From positions 2,418,001 through 2,482,000 of the forward strand of contig JAEVHH010000006.1 in the NCBI GenBank assembly GCA_017607445.1: a stretch of DNA of 64,000 bases. Direction: 5' to 3'. This document shows, in pieces, positions 11,129 to 22,748 of this stretch. Every line of letters begins with the position of its first letter. Position 1 is the stretch's first letter. The DNA comes from Histoplasma ohiense. Taxonomy: Eukaryota; Ascomycota; Eurotiomycetes; Onygenales; Ajellomycetaceae. A program made the position numbers and the translations under genes. Under the pieces are notes generated by a model. That model searched no databases. It was given only the letters and a program-made list of their open reading frames with translations, and was not told the DNA's origin.

Positions 11129-11144
11129 AATATGAATGAGAGCT
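11104..11144 (+). promoter_or_regulatory. Predicted gag-pol -1 frameshift signal
   Basis: GGGAAAA (11104-11110) sits in the gag frame as G GGA AAA, the canonical form of a -1 slippery site. After a 4-base spacer, AGCTCTCACTC (11115-11125) can pair with GAATGAGAGCT (11134-11144), an 11-bp stem with one C-A mismatch. The 8-base loop begins with the gag TAA stop. Pol is open in the -1 frame. Confidence 0.7.
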
Positions 11145-14100
11145 CAAGAAACAGAAAGCTAGCTGAAGATTCAAGTAGAAGATACAAGTGAACACAATCA
11201 TGATTTCTGTCATTGTAAATAGCCTAGTCAATGTATGAGCAATGATTGACAGTGGTTTCCTTCATTATGCTCTTATAGACATCCAGCTGGTCAAGAAGTA
11301 TAAGCTTCAGTGTATCTTCTTTCCCAAGCTGTGTAAGCTCAGTGAATTTGATGACCCCAGAGAATCCACCTTCTACAATATGATAAGATTTAATGTCAAT
11401 GTAGAAGGACACAAGAAAAAGAATGTATATGCATATGAAATACAAGACCTTGAGTACAATCTAATACTCAGTCTATCATAGCTCACAGAATTTGAAACCT
11501 TGTTGAATGCATGCAATCACTGTCTTATTTTCTCAGAAGACAATCATATTTATGAGAAAGATGTCAATAGAACTGCTGATCTCACTCAGATATCAGCAGA
11601 AGTGTACAAACTACTAATCTATCAAGTGCATGAGAAGAAGAACATCCAAGTGTTTGCTGCTAGCATGACAGATATCAAAAAGACATTAGAGAAACTAGAA
11701 CTCAAGAATCCCAAGAAACTGTGCAAAGAACTATCTGAATTGTATGAAGATTTCACAGATGTATTCAATGAAAAAGAAGCTGAAAAGCTTCCCTCTCATC
11801 AAGGACTTAGTATAGATCATATAATTGAGCTTATCAAGAAAGATGATAAGAACCCACAACTGCTCTGAGGTTCTCTCTACAGTATATCACATGATGAGCT
11901 TCTTGTTCTATAAAAAATGCTCAATAGATTACTGGATAAAGACTTCATTTATATTAGCAACTCATCCACTGCAGCATCTGTACTGTTCATGAAGAAATCA
12001 GAAGAAAGCTTATGATTCTACATTGACTACTGAGAACTCAACAAGATTATATGGAAGAATCAATACCCTCTCTCACTCATCAATGAAACACTTGAATGAA
12101 TAGAAAAAGCAAAATGATTTACAAAGCTTGACATCTCTGCAGCCTTCTATAAGATAAGAATTAATGAAGATGATGAATGGCTAACCACTTTTTGTACACA
12201 TTACAGATTATACAAATGAACAGTGACCCTCTTTGAATTAGCAAACACTTCAAGCATGTTTCAGAAATACATTAACTGAGCTCTATGAGATCTGCTCAAC
12301 AAGATCATCTCAGTGTACATGAATGATATTCTGATCTTCACTGATGGACTGCTCACTGAGCACTGTAAGTATATACAACAAGTGCTTGACCATCTATATA
12401 AAGCTGAACTGTAAGTGAACATTGACAAATGTGACTTTGAGATCAAGTCTACAATCTATCTAGAATTCATCATCAAAGCTGAAAAAGATGTACATATGAA
12501 TTCTAAGAAGATGGAAGCAATCCTCAACTGAGAGACATCAGTCTTAGTAAAAGAGACTAGAAACTTTCTAGAATTCATCAACTTCTACTGAAGATTCATC
12601 AAAGACTTCTCTGATATTGTACAACCACTGACAGACCTGACTCAGAAAGACACTGTATTTCAATGAACTGATGAAGCAGACACAGCATTCAAAAAGCTGA
12701 AGTGTATGTTTACAAACATCTCAATGCTGCAATCATTTGATCTGAATAAGCATACAATTCTTGAAACAGACATCTCAGATTATGTAGTAGATGAGACACT
12801 GATACAATATGATAATGAAGATGTTCTACAACTCTGTGTCTTCATCTTGAAAAAGATGTCATCTGCTGAATGCAACTACAAGATCTACAACAAGGAGCTT
12901 CTAGTGATCATACAATGTCTCAAAGAATGAAAATCTGAACTCATGAGTGTTGAGAGATTTGAGATTGTTACTGATCATAAGAATCTAGAGTACTTCACAA
13001 TCACTTGTAAGCTCACTGAGAGACATATATGTTGATCATTGTTTCTTAGCCATTTTTCATTCACAATTCATTATCAATCTGAAGTAGAGAACACTCTTGT
13101 GGATGCTCTGTTCTGCTGAGAACAAGATATGCCATCTGATGACTTGAATGACAGATGGAAACACTGAGAGCATCAGTTAATTGACCCTGCAATCATAGAA
13201 AGTTCTACACAATCAGATGAACCCCATGTACATATCAACCAGTTCTGAGCTCAAGAACCCTCACTCAAAGAACAATGAAGACTAGTGACAGAGATAGATG
13301 AATTCTGACAACAAGCCACTGAAGCTGTATGAAGCAAAGCACCTCAATTCCCCACAGATGTATACCCAAGAATGAATATCTCAGCATGTTTGATTGATGA
13401 TGACAACTGCTTATACTTTTAAGATAGATGATGGATCTCTGATTCAGAATCTCTACAAATATGAATCATGCAAGAAATTCATGACTCACTGATGACTGAG
13501 CACTCAGAATATGAAATCATGTACAACATTATTGTCTGAGAATTTTACTGACCAGATATGTTGAAAGACATATGCTGGTTTGTACACAACTGTAATCACT
13601 GCAGCTCAGTGATGATATGATGTGAATACTGAAAAGAGATGCTGAAGCCTCTATCTGTTCTCAACTGAACTTGATGTGATATAGCTATTGATTTTGCAGT
13701 TTTCTTATCTGAAAGTGAAGATTCTATGAACATTCTAGTCATTGTCAACTGACTCAGTAAGAGTGTAATACTACAGCTCTGTGACAAGATGGATGCTGAA
13801 GTAGTTGCAGATGCCTTTGTCAGAAGTCTGTTCTATTATATACACAGCCTGCCTTCATTCATTGTGTCAGATAGAGACAGTCAATTCATCAGTGCACTCT
13901 GAGCTCATGTATGTCAATTATTAAGAATTGAATGAAAGTTATCAACAGTGTATCACTCAGAGACTGATGGAGCTACTGAGAGAATGATATAAATGATAAA
14001 GAACATCCTCTGTAAGTTCTGCAATTATGCACAAGACAACTGAAGCAATCTGCTGCCACACACTGAGATTGTGATTAACAGTTGAGATTTCACTACAACA

Positions 14101-14760
14101 GATGTAAGCTCATTCTTTCTTCTATATGAATACAACTTAGAGATTCTGAACTTCTCTGAGACTCTCTGAGAAACTGTGTACATCCACAGCCTCATACAGA
14201 CAGCAGAGAATATCATGAGCAAGCTGAAGAAAGTCTGTGAATGAGCAGAAGCTTCAATGATCAGTGTTCAGCAAGATTATAAGAATCAAGTGAACATCAG
14301 AAGAAGTTCTGTGATCTGATATCATGTAGAAGACAAAGTCTGACTAGATCTCAAGAATATAAGAATGAATCACTCCTCACATATGCTAGATTACTGTCAC
14401 ATCAAGTATACAGTGAAGGAAGTACTAGACACATATGATTATTGACTCAACATTTCATCTGGCATTCATGATGTCTTTCATACAAACCTGCTCCAACTCA
14501 CAGCTGAGGATCCATTCCCCTCTCAGAGAATCTTCAATTGACAGCCACCTGCCATTGTAGAAGAAGATAATGAACTCAAGTGAGAAATTGAAGCAATTCT
14601 TGATGATAGAACCAACCATCATCACTGTGAATACCTTGTCAAATGAGTAGAATATGATTGTCTGATCTGGGAATCTGTGTCTGTCTTGAAGGACACCATC
14701 ATCCTTGACATCTACAAGTCCTCACTCACTCTGGTAGAGAGGGATAATGTGATGGATTAG
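11107..14760 (+). pseudogene. A1 pol polyprotein, decayed
   Basis: One continuous frame, -1 to gag, ending at TAG 14758-14760, inside the 3' LTR. The protease motif MIDSG is at 11242. The RT motif reads YMND (12316-12327; expected YMDD). RNase H carries ETDISDY (about 12760-12785) and VTDHKNLEYF (about 12967-12996). The integrase has an HHCC zinc region ending in CNHC (about 13590-13600), with catalytic D at 13690, D at 13870 and E at 13978. A chromodomain follows at 14581-14715 (EIEAILDDR, EYLVK, WES). Many TGA codons stand at Trp positions. The protein is non-functional as it stands. Confidence 0.9.
14733..14747 (+). other. A1 polypurine tract
   Basis: GTAGAGAGGGATAA lies directly before the 3' LTR and is the plus-strand primer site. 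The better preserved copy A5 reads GGTAGGGGGGGATAA at the same place (60649-60665, reverse strand). Confidence 0.7.
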
Positions 14761-15217
14761 CATCTGTTAGTAATCAACTTACACAATCAACTCTTCTTCT
14801 GCATCTGCTTGTTTCTGATTGCTGTGATCTTGTGTAATTCTCAATGTTTTTCTGTTTTGTGCTCTGTGCTTGTGTAGTTTCTAATGATTCTTCTGTGTAG
14901 CTCTTAATGTTCTTCTGCTCTGTGCTCTGTGCTTGTGTAGTCTCTAATGATTCTTCTGCATAGCTTCTAACATTCTTCTGCTCTGTGTTCTGTGCTCATA
15001 TAGTCTCTAATAATTCTTATGTGTATCTCTTAATGTTCTTCTGCTTCACACTCCACTGTGGAGTGGCTTCTGATATTCTTCCACTCTGAACTTTCCTCTA
15101 TAAAAACCCTCTTTGTACGACCCTTTCTTCTGATTTCTTTTCTCTTTCTTTCCTTAATCAATTCGTAATCTGTAATTAGGATAGTATCAAATCGTTAATC
15201 GAAGTACGCCCGTTACA
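14748..15217 (+). repeat. A1 3' LTR (470 bp)
   Basis: TGTGATGGATTAG to CGCCCGTTACA. It has four 63-bp units where the 5' LTR has five. Its outer end (15110-15217) keeps several CpG and CC dinucleotides (ACGACCC, TTCGTAATC, ATCGTTAATCGAAG) that are mutated in the 5' LTR. Confidence 0.93.
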
Positions 15218-15849
15218 GTTTCTATTACTGATTCAGAGTCTATAAAGAGTGATATATTGTCTGTCATTGAGAGCATTTGCTTGGGTTGTCTGAAGAGATT
15301 GTAGAACTCTTCAGTATATTCTTACTTTGTGAATAATAAATGAATACACTGTTATATCTGCTATATATCAAATAGAAGTTGTGCTGTCATAAGTTTTCTT
15401 AAACTGAGATTATTGTGAGTACTAATGAGATACAGATGTCTGAGTACTTTCATGAAATTGATCAATCTTTGATCAATGAATTTCATAAAATGCTGCTCTC
15501 TGACAAAGTTTCAGATGAGAGATTTGCTATATATTAAACTACTATTGTGAGATTTGTACTTGACATACAGATTTATAAGAATACAGATGAGATTCTAGAA
15601 TTTTATATGAACTCTAATAATTTATTATCACAGTGAGATATGATATTTGATTATAGCAGTGTTTCAGAAAATGTGTTTTCATATTTTACTATTATATCAG
15701 TGTCATTCTCACTGAGTCAAGAGCTTGATGTGTTACTTGAGTTGATTGATAATGTAGATAAGAATGAGAAAGCAGACAGTTTTATTGAAGTGTTAGAAAG
15801 AAATACAGCAGTATATTGCTATCATTGTATTCAATATTTGACAACATCT
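15218..15849 (+). other. Non-TE sequence with possible coding remnant
   Basis: Continuation of 7905-9204 beyond A1. One plus frame can be read with only a few stops from about 15430 to 15849, giving acidic, Leu-rich peptides such as DEILEFYMNSNNLL and LDVLLELIDNVDKNEKAD. An open stretch begins with ATG at 15640 and runs out into the following LTR. I do not recognise the protein. It may be a fragment of a host or TE gene cut by A2. Confidence 0.35.
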
Positions 15850-16381
15850 TATAATAGACGTACTTCGATTAACAATCTAGCACTATTCTAATACAGATTA
15901 CAAATTGATTAAAAAAAGAAAGAGAAAAGAAATCAGAAGAAAAGATTGTATGAAGAGAGTTCTTATAGAGAGAAATTCAAGATAAAAAAATATCAGAAGC
16001 CATTTCACAGTAAAGCACAGAGCAGAAAAACATTAAAAGCTATATAGAAGAATTGTTAGAAACTACACAAGCACAGAGTATAAGATGAAAGAATCATTGA
16101 AAGCTATATAGAAGAATCATTAGAAACTACACAAACACAGAATATAAAATGAGAGAATATTAAGAGCTATATAAAAGAATCATTAAAGACTACACAAATA
16201 TAAAGCATGAAGTGAAAGAATGTCAAGAGCTACACAGAAGAATTGTTAGAAACTACACAAACACAGAGTAAAAATGAAAGAATATTGAGAATTACACAAA
16301 ATTACAATGATCAGAAATAAGCAGATACAGAAGAGAAGTTGATTGTATAAGTTAATTACTAACAGATGCTAATCTGTCACA
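15850..16381 (-). repeat. A2 3' LTR (532 bp)
   Basis: Begins TATAATAGACGTACTTCG, a mutated TGTAACGGGCG start, and ends CTGTCACA. It has five 63-bp units, heavily altered. The pol stop lies inside it (16369-16371). Confidence 0.9.
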
Positions 16382-19300
16382 TTATCCCCCTCTATTGAGA
16401 TGAGTGAGGACTCATAGATGTCAAGGATGATGATGTTCTTCAAGACAGATACAGATTCTCAGATCAGATAATTGTATTCTACTCATTTAATGAAATATTC
16501 ACAGCAGCAGTGATTGATTCTATCATCAAGAATTGCTTCAATTTCTCACTTAAATTTGTTGTCTTTTTCTACAATGACAGATGACTGTCAATCAGAGATT
16601 CTCTGTGAAGAGAATGAATTCTCAGCTGTGAATCAGAGCAGATTTATATGAAAAATATCATGAATATCAGATGAGATATTGAGTTGATAATTGTATATAT
16701 CTAGCACTTTCTTCACTGTATACTTGATATGATAATAATCTAGTATATATGAGAGATGATTTATTTTTATATTCTTGAGATTCAGTCAGACTTTGTCTTC
16801 TATATAATATTGAGTTACAGAACTTCTTCTGATGTTTGTTTGATTTTTATAATTTTACTGAATACTGATTATTGAAGCTTCTGCTTATTCACAGACTTTC
16901 TTCAACTTACTCACAATATTCTCTACTGTCTGTATGAGACTGTGAATGTACACAGTTTCTCAGAGAGTTTTAGAAAAGTTCAGAATTTCTAAGTTGTATC
17001 TATATAGAAGAAAGAATAGACTTACATCTGTCATAATGAAATCTCAACTGTTAATTATAATCTCAGTATATGACAGCAGATTGCTTCAGTTGTTTTGTGT
17101 GTAATTACAGAATTTACAGAGAATATTCTTTATCATTTGTATCATTCTCTCAATAACTTCATCAGTCTTTGAGTGATATGCTGTTGATAACTTTCATTTG
17201 ATTTTTAATAATTGGCATACACAGACTCATAGTGTGCTGATGAATTGACTGTCTCTATCTAACACAATGAATGAAAGCAGATTATATATACAATAAAATG
17301 AGCTTCTGACAAAGACATCTGTAACTACTTCAGTATTCATCTTATCACAGAGCTATAGTATTACACTCTTGCTGAATCAGTTGACAATGATTAGAATGTT
17401 TATAGAATCTCTGCTTTCAGATAAGAAAACTGCAAAATCAATAACTATATTACATCAAATTCAATTGAAAACAGATAGAAGCTTCAGCATCTCTTTTCAG
17501 CATTCACATTATACTATCACTGAGCCACAGCAATTACAATTGTGTATGAATCAGTGTATGTCTTTCAACATATCTGATCAGTAGAATTCTTGAATGACAA
17601 TATTGTACATGATTTCATATTCTGAGTGCTCAGTCATTGACAAGTCATAAATTTCTTGCATGATCTGTGTTTATAGAGATTCTGAATTGAGAACTCATCA
17701 TCTATTTCAAAAGTGTAAGCAGTTGTCATTATCAATTGAATATGCTGAGATATCTGTTTTTGAGTATATATCTGCAGGAAATTGAGATGCTCTGCTTTAT
17801 ACAGCTTCAGCAGCTTGTTGTCAGAATTCATCTGCTTCTACTGCTAGCTTTCATTATTCTTCAAGTGAGAGTTCTTGAGCTTGAAACTGATTGATATGTA
17901 TATAAAGTTTGTCTGATTGTGTAGAATTTCTTATGAATGCAGAGTTGATTGATCAATACTTTCAGTGTTTTCATCTGTTATTCAAGTCATCAGATGATAT
18001 ATCTTATTCTCAGCAGAACAGAGCATTCACAAGAGTGTTCTCTACTTCAGATTGATAACAAATTGTGAATGAAAAATGACTAAGAAACAATGATCAATGC
18101 ATATATTTTTTGATGAGCTTACAAGTGATTGTGAAGTACTCTAGATTCTTATGATCAGTAACAATCTCAAATCTCTCAACACTTATAAGTTCAGACTCTC
18201 ATTCTTTAAGACATTGTATAATTGCTAGAAGTTTCTTGTTGTAGATTTTGTAGTTGCATTCAGCAGATGACATCTTTTTCAAGATAAAGACACAAAATTA
18301 TAGAATATTTTTGTTATTGTATTGTATTAGTGTTTCATCTACTACATAATCTGAGGCATCTGTTTTGAGAATTGTATGCTTATCTGAATTGAATGATTGC
18401 AGCATTGAGATGCTTGTAAATATATACTTCAGCTTTTTGAATACTGCATCCACTTCATCAGTTCATTGAAATATGATGTCTTTTCAGATCAGATTCATCA
18501 GTGATTGTATAATATCAGAGAAGTCTTTGATAAATCTTCAGTAGAAGTTGACAAATTTTAGAAAGCTTCTAGTCTCTTTTACTAAGACTGATATTTTTCA
18601 GTTGAGAATTGCTTCCATCTTCTTAGAATCTATATGTACATCTTTTTCAGCTTTGATGATGAATTCTAGATAGATTGTAGACTTGATCTCAAAGTTGCAT
18701 TTGTCAATGTCCACTTACAGTTCAGCTTTTCATAGACAGTTAAGCATTTGTTGTATATACTTGCAGTGCTCAGTGAGCAATTCATCAGTGAAGATCAGAA
18801 TATCATTCATATACACTGAAATGATCTCATTGAGCAGATCTTATAGAGCTCAGTTAATGTATTTCTGAAACATACTCAGAGTATTCACTAATCCAAAGAG
18901 GGTCACTGTTCATTCATATAATTCATAATATGTATGAAAGACAGTTAGTCATTCATCATCTTCATTAATTCTTATCTTGTAGAAGGCTGCAGAGATGTCA
19001 AGTTTTGTAAATCATTTTGCTTTTTCTATCTGTTTGAGTGTTTCATTGATGAGTGGAAGAGGGTATTGATTCTTTCATGTAATTTTATTGAATTCTTGAT
19101 AGTCAATGCAGAATTGTAAGTCTTCTTCTGATTTCTTCACAAACAGTACAGATGCTGCAGTGAATGAGTTGCTAATATAAATAAAGTTTTTATTCAGTAG
19201 TTCATTGAGTGTTTTTCATAGAACAAGAAGCTCATTGTATGATATACTGTAGAGAGAATCTCAGAGTGATTGTGAGTTCTTACTGTTCTTTTTAATGAGC

Positions 19301-20024
19301 TTGATTGTATGATCTATACTGAGTTCTTGATGAGAAGAAAGCTTTTCAGCTTCTTTCTCATTGAACACATCTGCAAAGTCTTTGTATGATTTGAGTAGTT
19401 TTTTGTATGATTTCTTGGAATCTTTGAGTTCTAGTTTCTCTAATACTTTTTTGATATCTGTCATGCTAGCAGTGAACACTTGGATGTTCTTCTTCTCATA
19501 TACTTGATGAATTAGTAGTTTGTATACTTCTGCTGATATCTGAGTGAGATCAGTGGTTCTATTGACATTCTTCTTATAAACACAGTCATCTTTTGAGAAA
19601 ATAAAACAGTAGTTGCATGCATTCACCAAGGTTTCAAATTCTGTGAGCCATGATAGACTGAGTATTAGATCATACTCAAGGTTTTGTATTTCATATATAT
19701 ATACATTCTTTTTCTCATGTTCTTCTATGTTGATATTAAATCTTATCATGTTGTAGAAGGTGGATTCTCTGAGGCTATCAAATCCACTGAGTTTATATAA
19801 TTTGAAAAAGAGGATACACTGAAGCTTATGCTTCTCAATCAGCTGAGTGTCTATAAGAGTGTAATGAAGAAAATCACTGTCTATCATTGCTTGTACATTG
19901 ACTAGACTATTTACAATGACAGAAATTATGATTGCATTCATTTGCATCTTCTGTTCAAATGTTCAGCTAGCTTTCTGCTCCTTGAATTCTCATTCATATT
20001 TTAGAATGAGAGCTCATCTTTTCT
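16369..20024 (-). pseudogene. A2 pol polyprotein, decayed
   Basis: Complete Pol organisation on the reverse strand. Protease lies near 19880-19900 (the best piece of protease plus linker is 19261-19947, 228 codons). The RT catalytic motif is changed to YMND (about 18805-18820). RNase H follows at about 18100-18450. Integrase covers about 17000-17700, with the zinc region near 17530-17640. The chromodomain is at about 16440-16560. Many TGA, TAG and TAA stops are present. The frame is collinear with A1 pol. Confidence 0.87.
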
Positions 20025-21014
20025 CTGTTCTTGTCTGTCCACAGGCAATGCAGTGTTCATGTGTGTGGGGGGTTTACTCAGAGTGATCACATTTGAACAT
20101 TGATTTGCAAAGTGCTCTGATTTGTCACAGTATATGCAGATTTCTCTGATGATTTGATCAATGATGTTCTTCTCTGAAATGTTGGAAATCCTCAGATGAC
20201 TTGTGTTTATATGTGGAACTCAGTTCATTGATTCTGATTTGAAGATGAGAGATGCTGCAGAGCAGTTCAGAGTGTACACATTTGTTCAGTGAAATCCTTT
20301 ATAATTTTGAAGTGTATGAAACTGAGATAGATTATTGTTCAACAGATGAAGATCAGTACAGAATTCACTATATATTCAGAGCTTCAGATGCTCTATACTT
20401 CAGTTATACAACTGAAAGTTCAAGTTCTTGAATAATATATTGATTTTGACAGCATTGTCTCAGTCTTACTCATCTGCTTCTAGAAGCTTGCAATTAAATT
20501 CAGAAAGATAAGTTGTCAATATAACATTCATCTGATAAATCTGATTAAGTCAGTTCAACACCTTGGCTTGAAGTATAGAATTGAGAAAGAGAGAGTTGAG
20601 TTGTTGAAAGACTAGCTCTGATATACACTGATGATTCTGACAATGACTCATTCAGAGTTGAAATTTTGCTAATATATTGCCATTCAATTTGCTATGAATA
20701 TACCATGCTTGATTGAATAGTGAGTCTATTGTTTGTTCATTGATGTTCAATTTGATGTTTGCTTTTGACTTCCACACAAGGTAGAGTGCTAGATCTCTCT
20801 CATATTTGTTGAGAATTGAAAGCTTCTCTCTTGAGAGCTTTTCATAAGATGCAGATGTAGAAGAAACAGTGAATATGAGAGTGTTCATCTCAGCAAGTTA
20901 TTATTACAATTCAGTCATCTGTAGCATCTGCTGCTGAAGAATGCTTTGTAGATCTAGATTATCATCTGCTGTGTTCAGATGCAGTGAGTGTTTGTAGAAT
21001 TGTTTATAGTTTAT
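20001..21014 (-). pseudogene. A2 gag, start codon and frame decayed
   Basis: Collinear with the other gag genes and again 1014 bp (stop TAA at 20001-20003). The start codon at 21014 is ATA instead of ATG. The slippery heptamer is damaged to GAGAAAA (20019-20025). The best surviving piece is 20652-20888. Confidence 0.78.
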
Positions 21015-21414
21015 TTCAATGTTAAAAAATATGTAATAATAATAAAAAAAAAAAAAAGGAATATTTGTAGACACTCAGTTCTCTCACAGACACTATTCAC
21101 AGTGTTGCAGCACTAAGCTTTGTCAAGCTTCTTTGTGAATACTATTCACAGTGTTACAGTTTGTAGACACTCAGACCTTATAGAACACAGTCAATTGTAT
21201 CTCAGATGCTTAGATATGATAATCTATATAATTAACAATAGAGACACTCAGACTCATGAGAGATCTCTTGTAACAACTAGACACTCAGATCTGTAAACAA
21301 CACACTCAGATGTAAGAACTGATAACAAGACACTCAGATCTTAAACAATACACTCAGATGTAAGAACTAATAATAAAACACTCAAGTCTTAAACACAGAA
21401 GAATCAATTTGTAA

Positions 21415-21885
21415 TGTAACAGATGTACTTCAATTTATGATTTGATACTATTCTAATTACAGATTACAAATTGATTAAGAAAAGAAAGAGAAAAGAAATC
21501 AGAAGAAAAGATCATACAAAAAGAATTCTTATAGAGAAAAGTTCAGAGCAGAAGAATATCAGAAACCACTTCACAGTGAAGCACATAACAGAAGAACATT
21601 AAAGAATAAGCATAAGAATTGTTAGAAACTACACAAGCACAGAGTGTGAAGTGAAGGAATCATTGAGAGCTACACAGAAGAATTGTTAGAGACTATATAA
21701 GTGCAGAACACAGAGCAGAAGAATATTAAAAGCTATACAAAAGAATTATTAGAGACTATATGAGTGCAGAGCACAGAGCAGAAGAACATTAAGAGCTATA
21801 TAAAATCACAACAGTCAGAAATGAGCAGATGCAGAAGGGGAGTTGATTGCATAAATTAATTACTAACAGATGCTAATCTGTCACA
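21415..21885 (-). repeat. A2 5' LTR (471 bp)
   Basis: TGTAACAGATG to CTGTCACA. The bases immediately left of it (AATCAATTTGTAA) are complementary to a segment inside the LTR, apart from CpG-type changes. Confidence 0.9.
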
Positions 21886-22006
21886 GCATTTATTCAATGA
21901 AATTCTCTGCAATTTTGAAGTATGTGAAATTGAGACAGATTGTTGTTCAACAGACAAAGATCAGCACAGAATTTACTGTATATTGAGAGTTTCAAATACT
22001 CTATAC
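21886..22006 (-). pseudogene. Short family-A gag fragment
   Basis: About 120 bp matching the region upstream of the zinc knuckle in reverse orientation (compare 4725-4840 and 20285-20405). It is what remains visible here of an older element into which A6 inserted at 22007. Confidence 0.75.
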
Positions 22007-22450
22007 TGTGATGGGTTAGTATCTGTTAGTAATTAACTTACACAATCAACTCCTCTTCTGCACCCGCTTGTTTCTGGCCATTGTGACCTCATGTAATCCT
22101 CAATGTTCTCTCACTTCATGCTCTGCATTTGTATAGTTTCTAACAATTCTTCTATATAGCTTTTAATGTTCTTCTGCTCTGTGTTCTGCACTCATATAAT
22201 CTCTAATAATTCTTTCATATAACTTCTAACATTCTTTCACTCTGTGCTCTGCACTTGTGTAGTCTCTAATGATTCTTTCATATAGCTCTCAATGATTCTT
22301 TCATTTTATACTCTGTATTTATATAGTTTCTAATGATTCTTCTGTATAGTTTTTAATGTTCTTCTACTCTGTATTTCACTGTGAAGTGGCTTCTGATATT
22401 CTTTCATCTTAAATTTTTCTTTATAAGAACTCTCTTCATACAATCTTTTC
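22007..22450 (+). repeat. A6 5' LTR, first part
   Basis: TGTGATGGGTTAG onward through the 63-bp repeats to CAATCTTTTC, where family B is inserted. The remainder is at 29911-30000. The two parts together give 534 bp, the same as the A1 5' LTR. Confidence 0.9.
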
Positions 22451-22731
22451 GAAACTGTGAGATGTAGTGACAGTGTGAAGAGTAACAGTAGAAGATAGTT
22501 TATAGCGTAGCGGAGATAATAGTAATATATTGTAAAGCAATATAGTATAGTAGCGTAACGTAGCGTAGTGTAGTGTAGCTAATTGCTAAGGAAGAAAAGA
22601 AAGAGAAAGAAGATGTGCGAAATACATACATTGATATATATATACATATAGAAATAGTGGTAGTGAGAGTATAATGGAAAGAGGTAAGAATAAGTGAAGA
22701 TAATAAGGAAATAATAAACAAGTGCATTACA
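22451..22731 (-). repeat. Family-B 3' LTR (281 bp)
   Basis: In element orientation it starts TGTAATGCACTTG and ends CACAGTTTC. It is rich in TAGTGTAGTG-like short repeats. It differs from the other LTR at nine positions, eight of them CpG. Confidence 0.9.
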
Positions 22732-22748
22732 ATTGCCCTCCTTTTTTA
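22732..22748 (-). other. Family-B polypurine tract
   Basis: In element orientation AAAAAAGGAGGGCAAT lies directly before the 3' LTR. Confidence 0.7.

Larger units (their letters stand above)
9205..15217 (+). mobile_element. Complete family-A Ty3/gypsy chromovirus, copy A1 (6.0 kb)
   Basis: Full-length element flanked by the 5-bp duplication GTTTC (9200-9204 and 15218-15222). The order is 5' LTR, self-primer site, leader, gag, pol (protease, RT, RNase H, integrase, chromodomain), polypurine tract, 3' LTR. The order with integrase after RNase H defines Ty3/gypsy, and the C-terminal chromodomain defines a chromovirus. It is the best reference copy for coordinates, although its proteins carry many stops. 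Confidence 0.95.
15850..21885 (-). mobile_element. Family-A copy A2, full-length size
   Basis: Reverse-strand element with both LTRs (15850-16381 and 21415-21885), gag and pol. The flanking five bases differ (CATCT on the left, GCATT on the right), so no target duplication is visible. The two LTRs also differ by one 63-bp unit. It may be a recombinant between two copies, or a junction changed after insertion. Confidence 0.9.

Noticed and set aside
9205..15217. An alternative genetic code with TGA read as Trp
   Set aside because: Many TGA codons do stand at Trp positions, but TAA and TAG also interrupt the frames, catalytic residues are changed (YMND), and the same changes occur in LTRs. C-to-T decay explains all of it.
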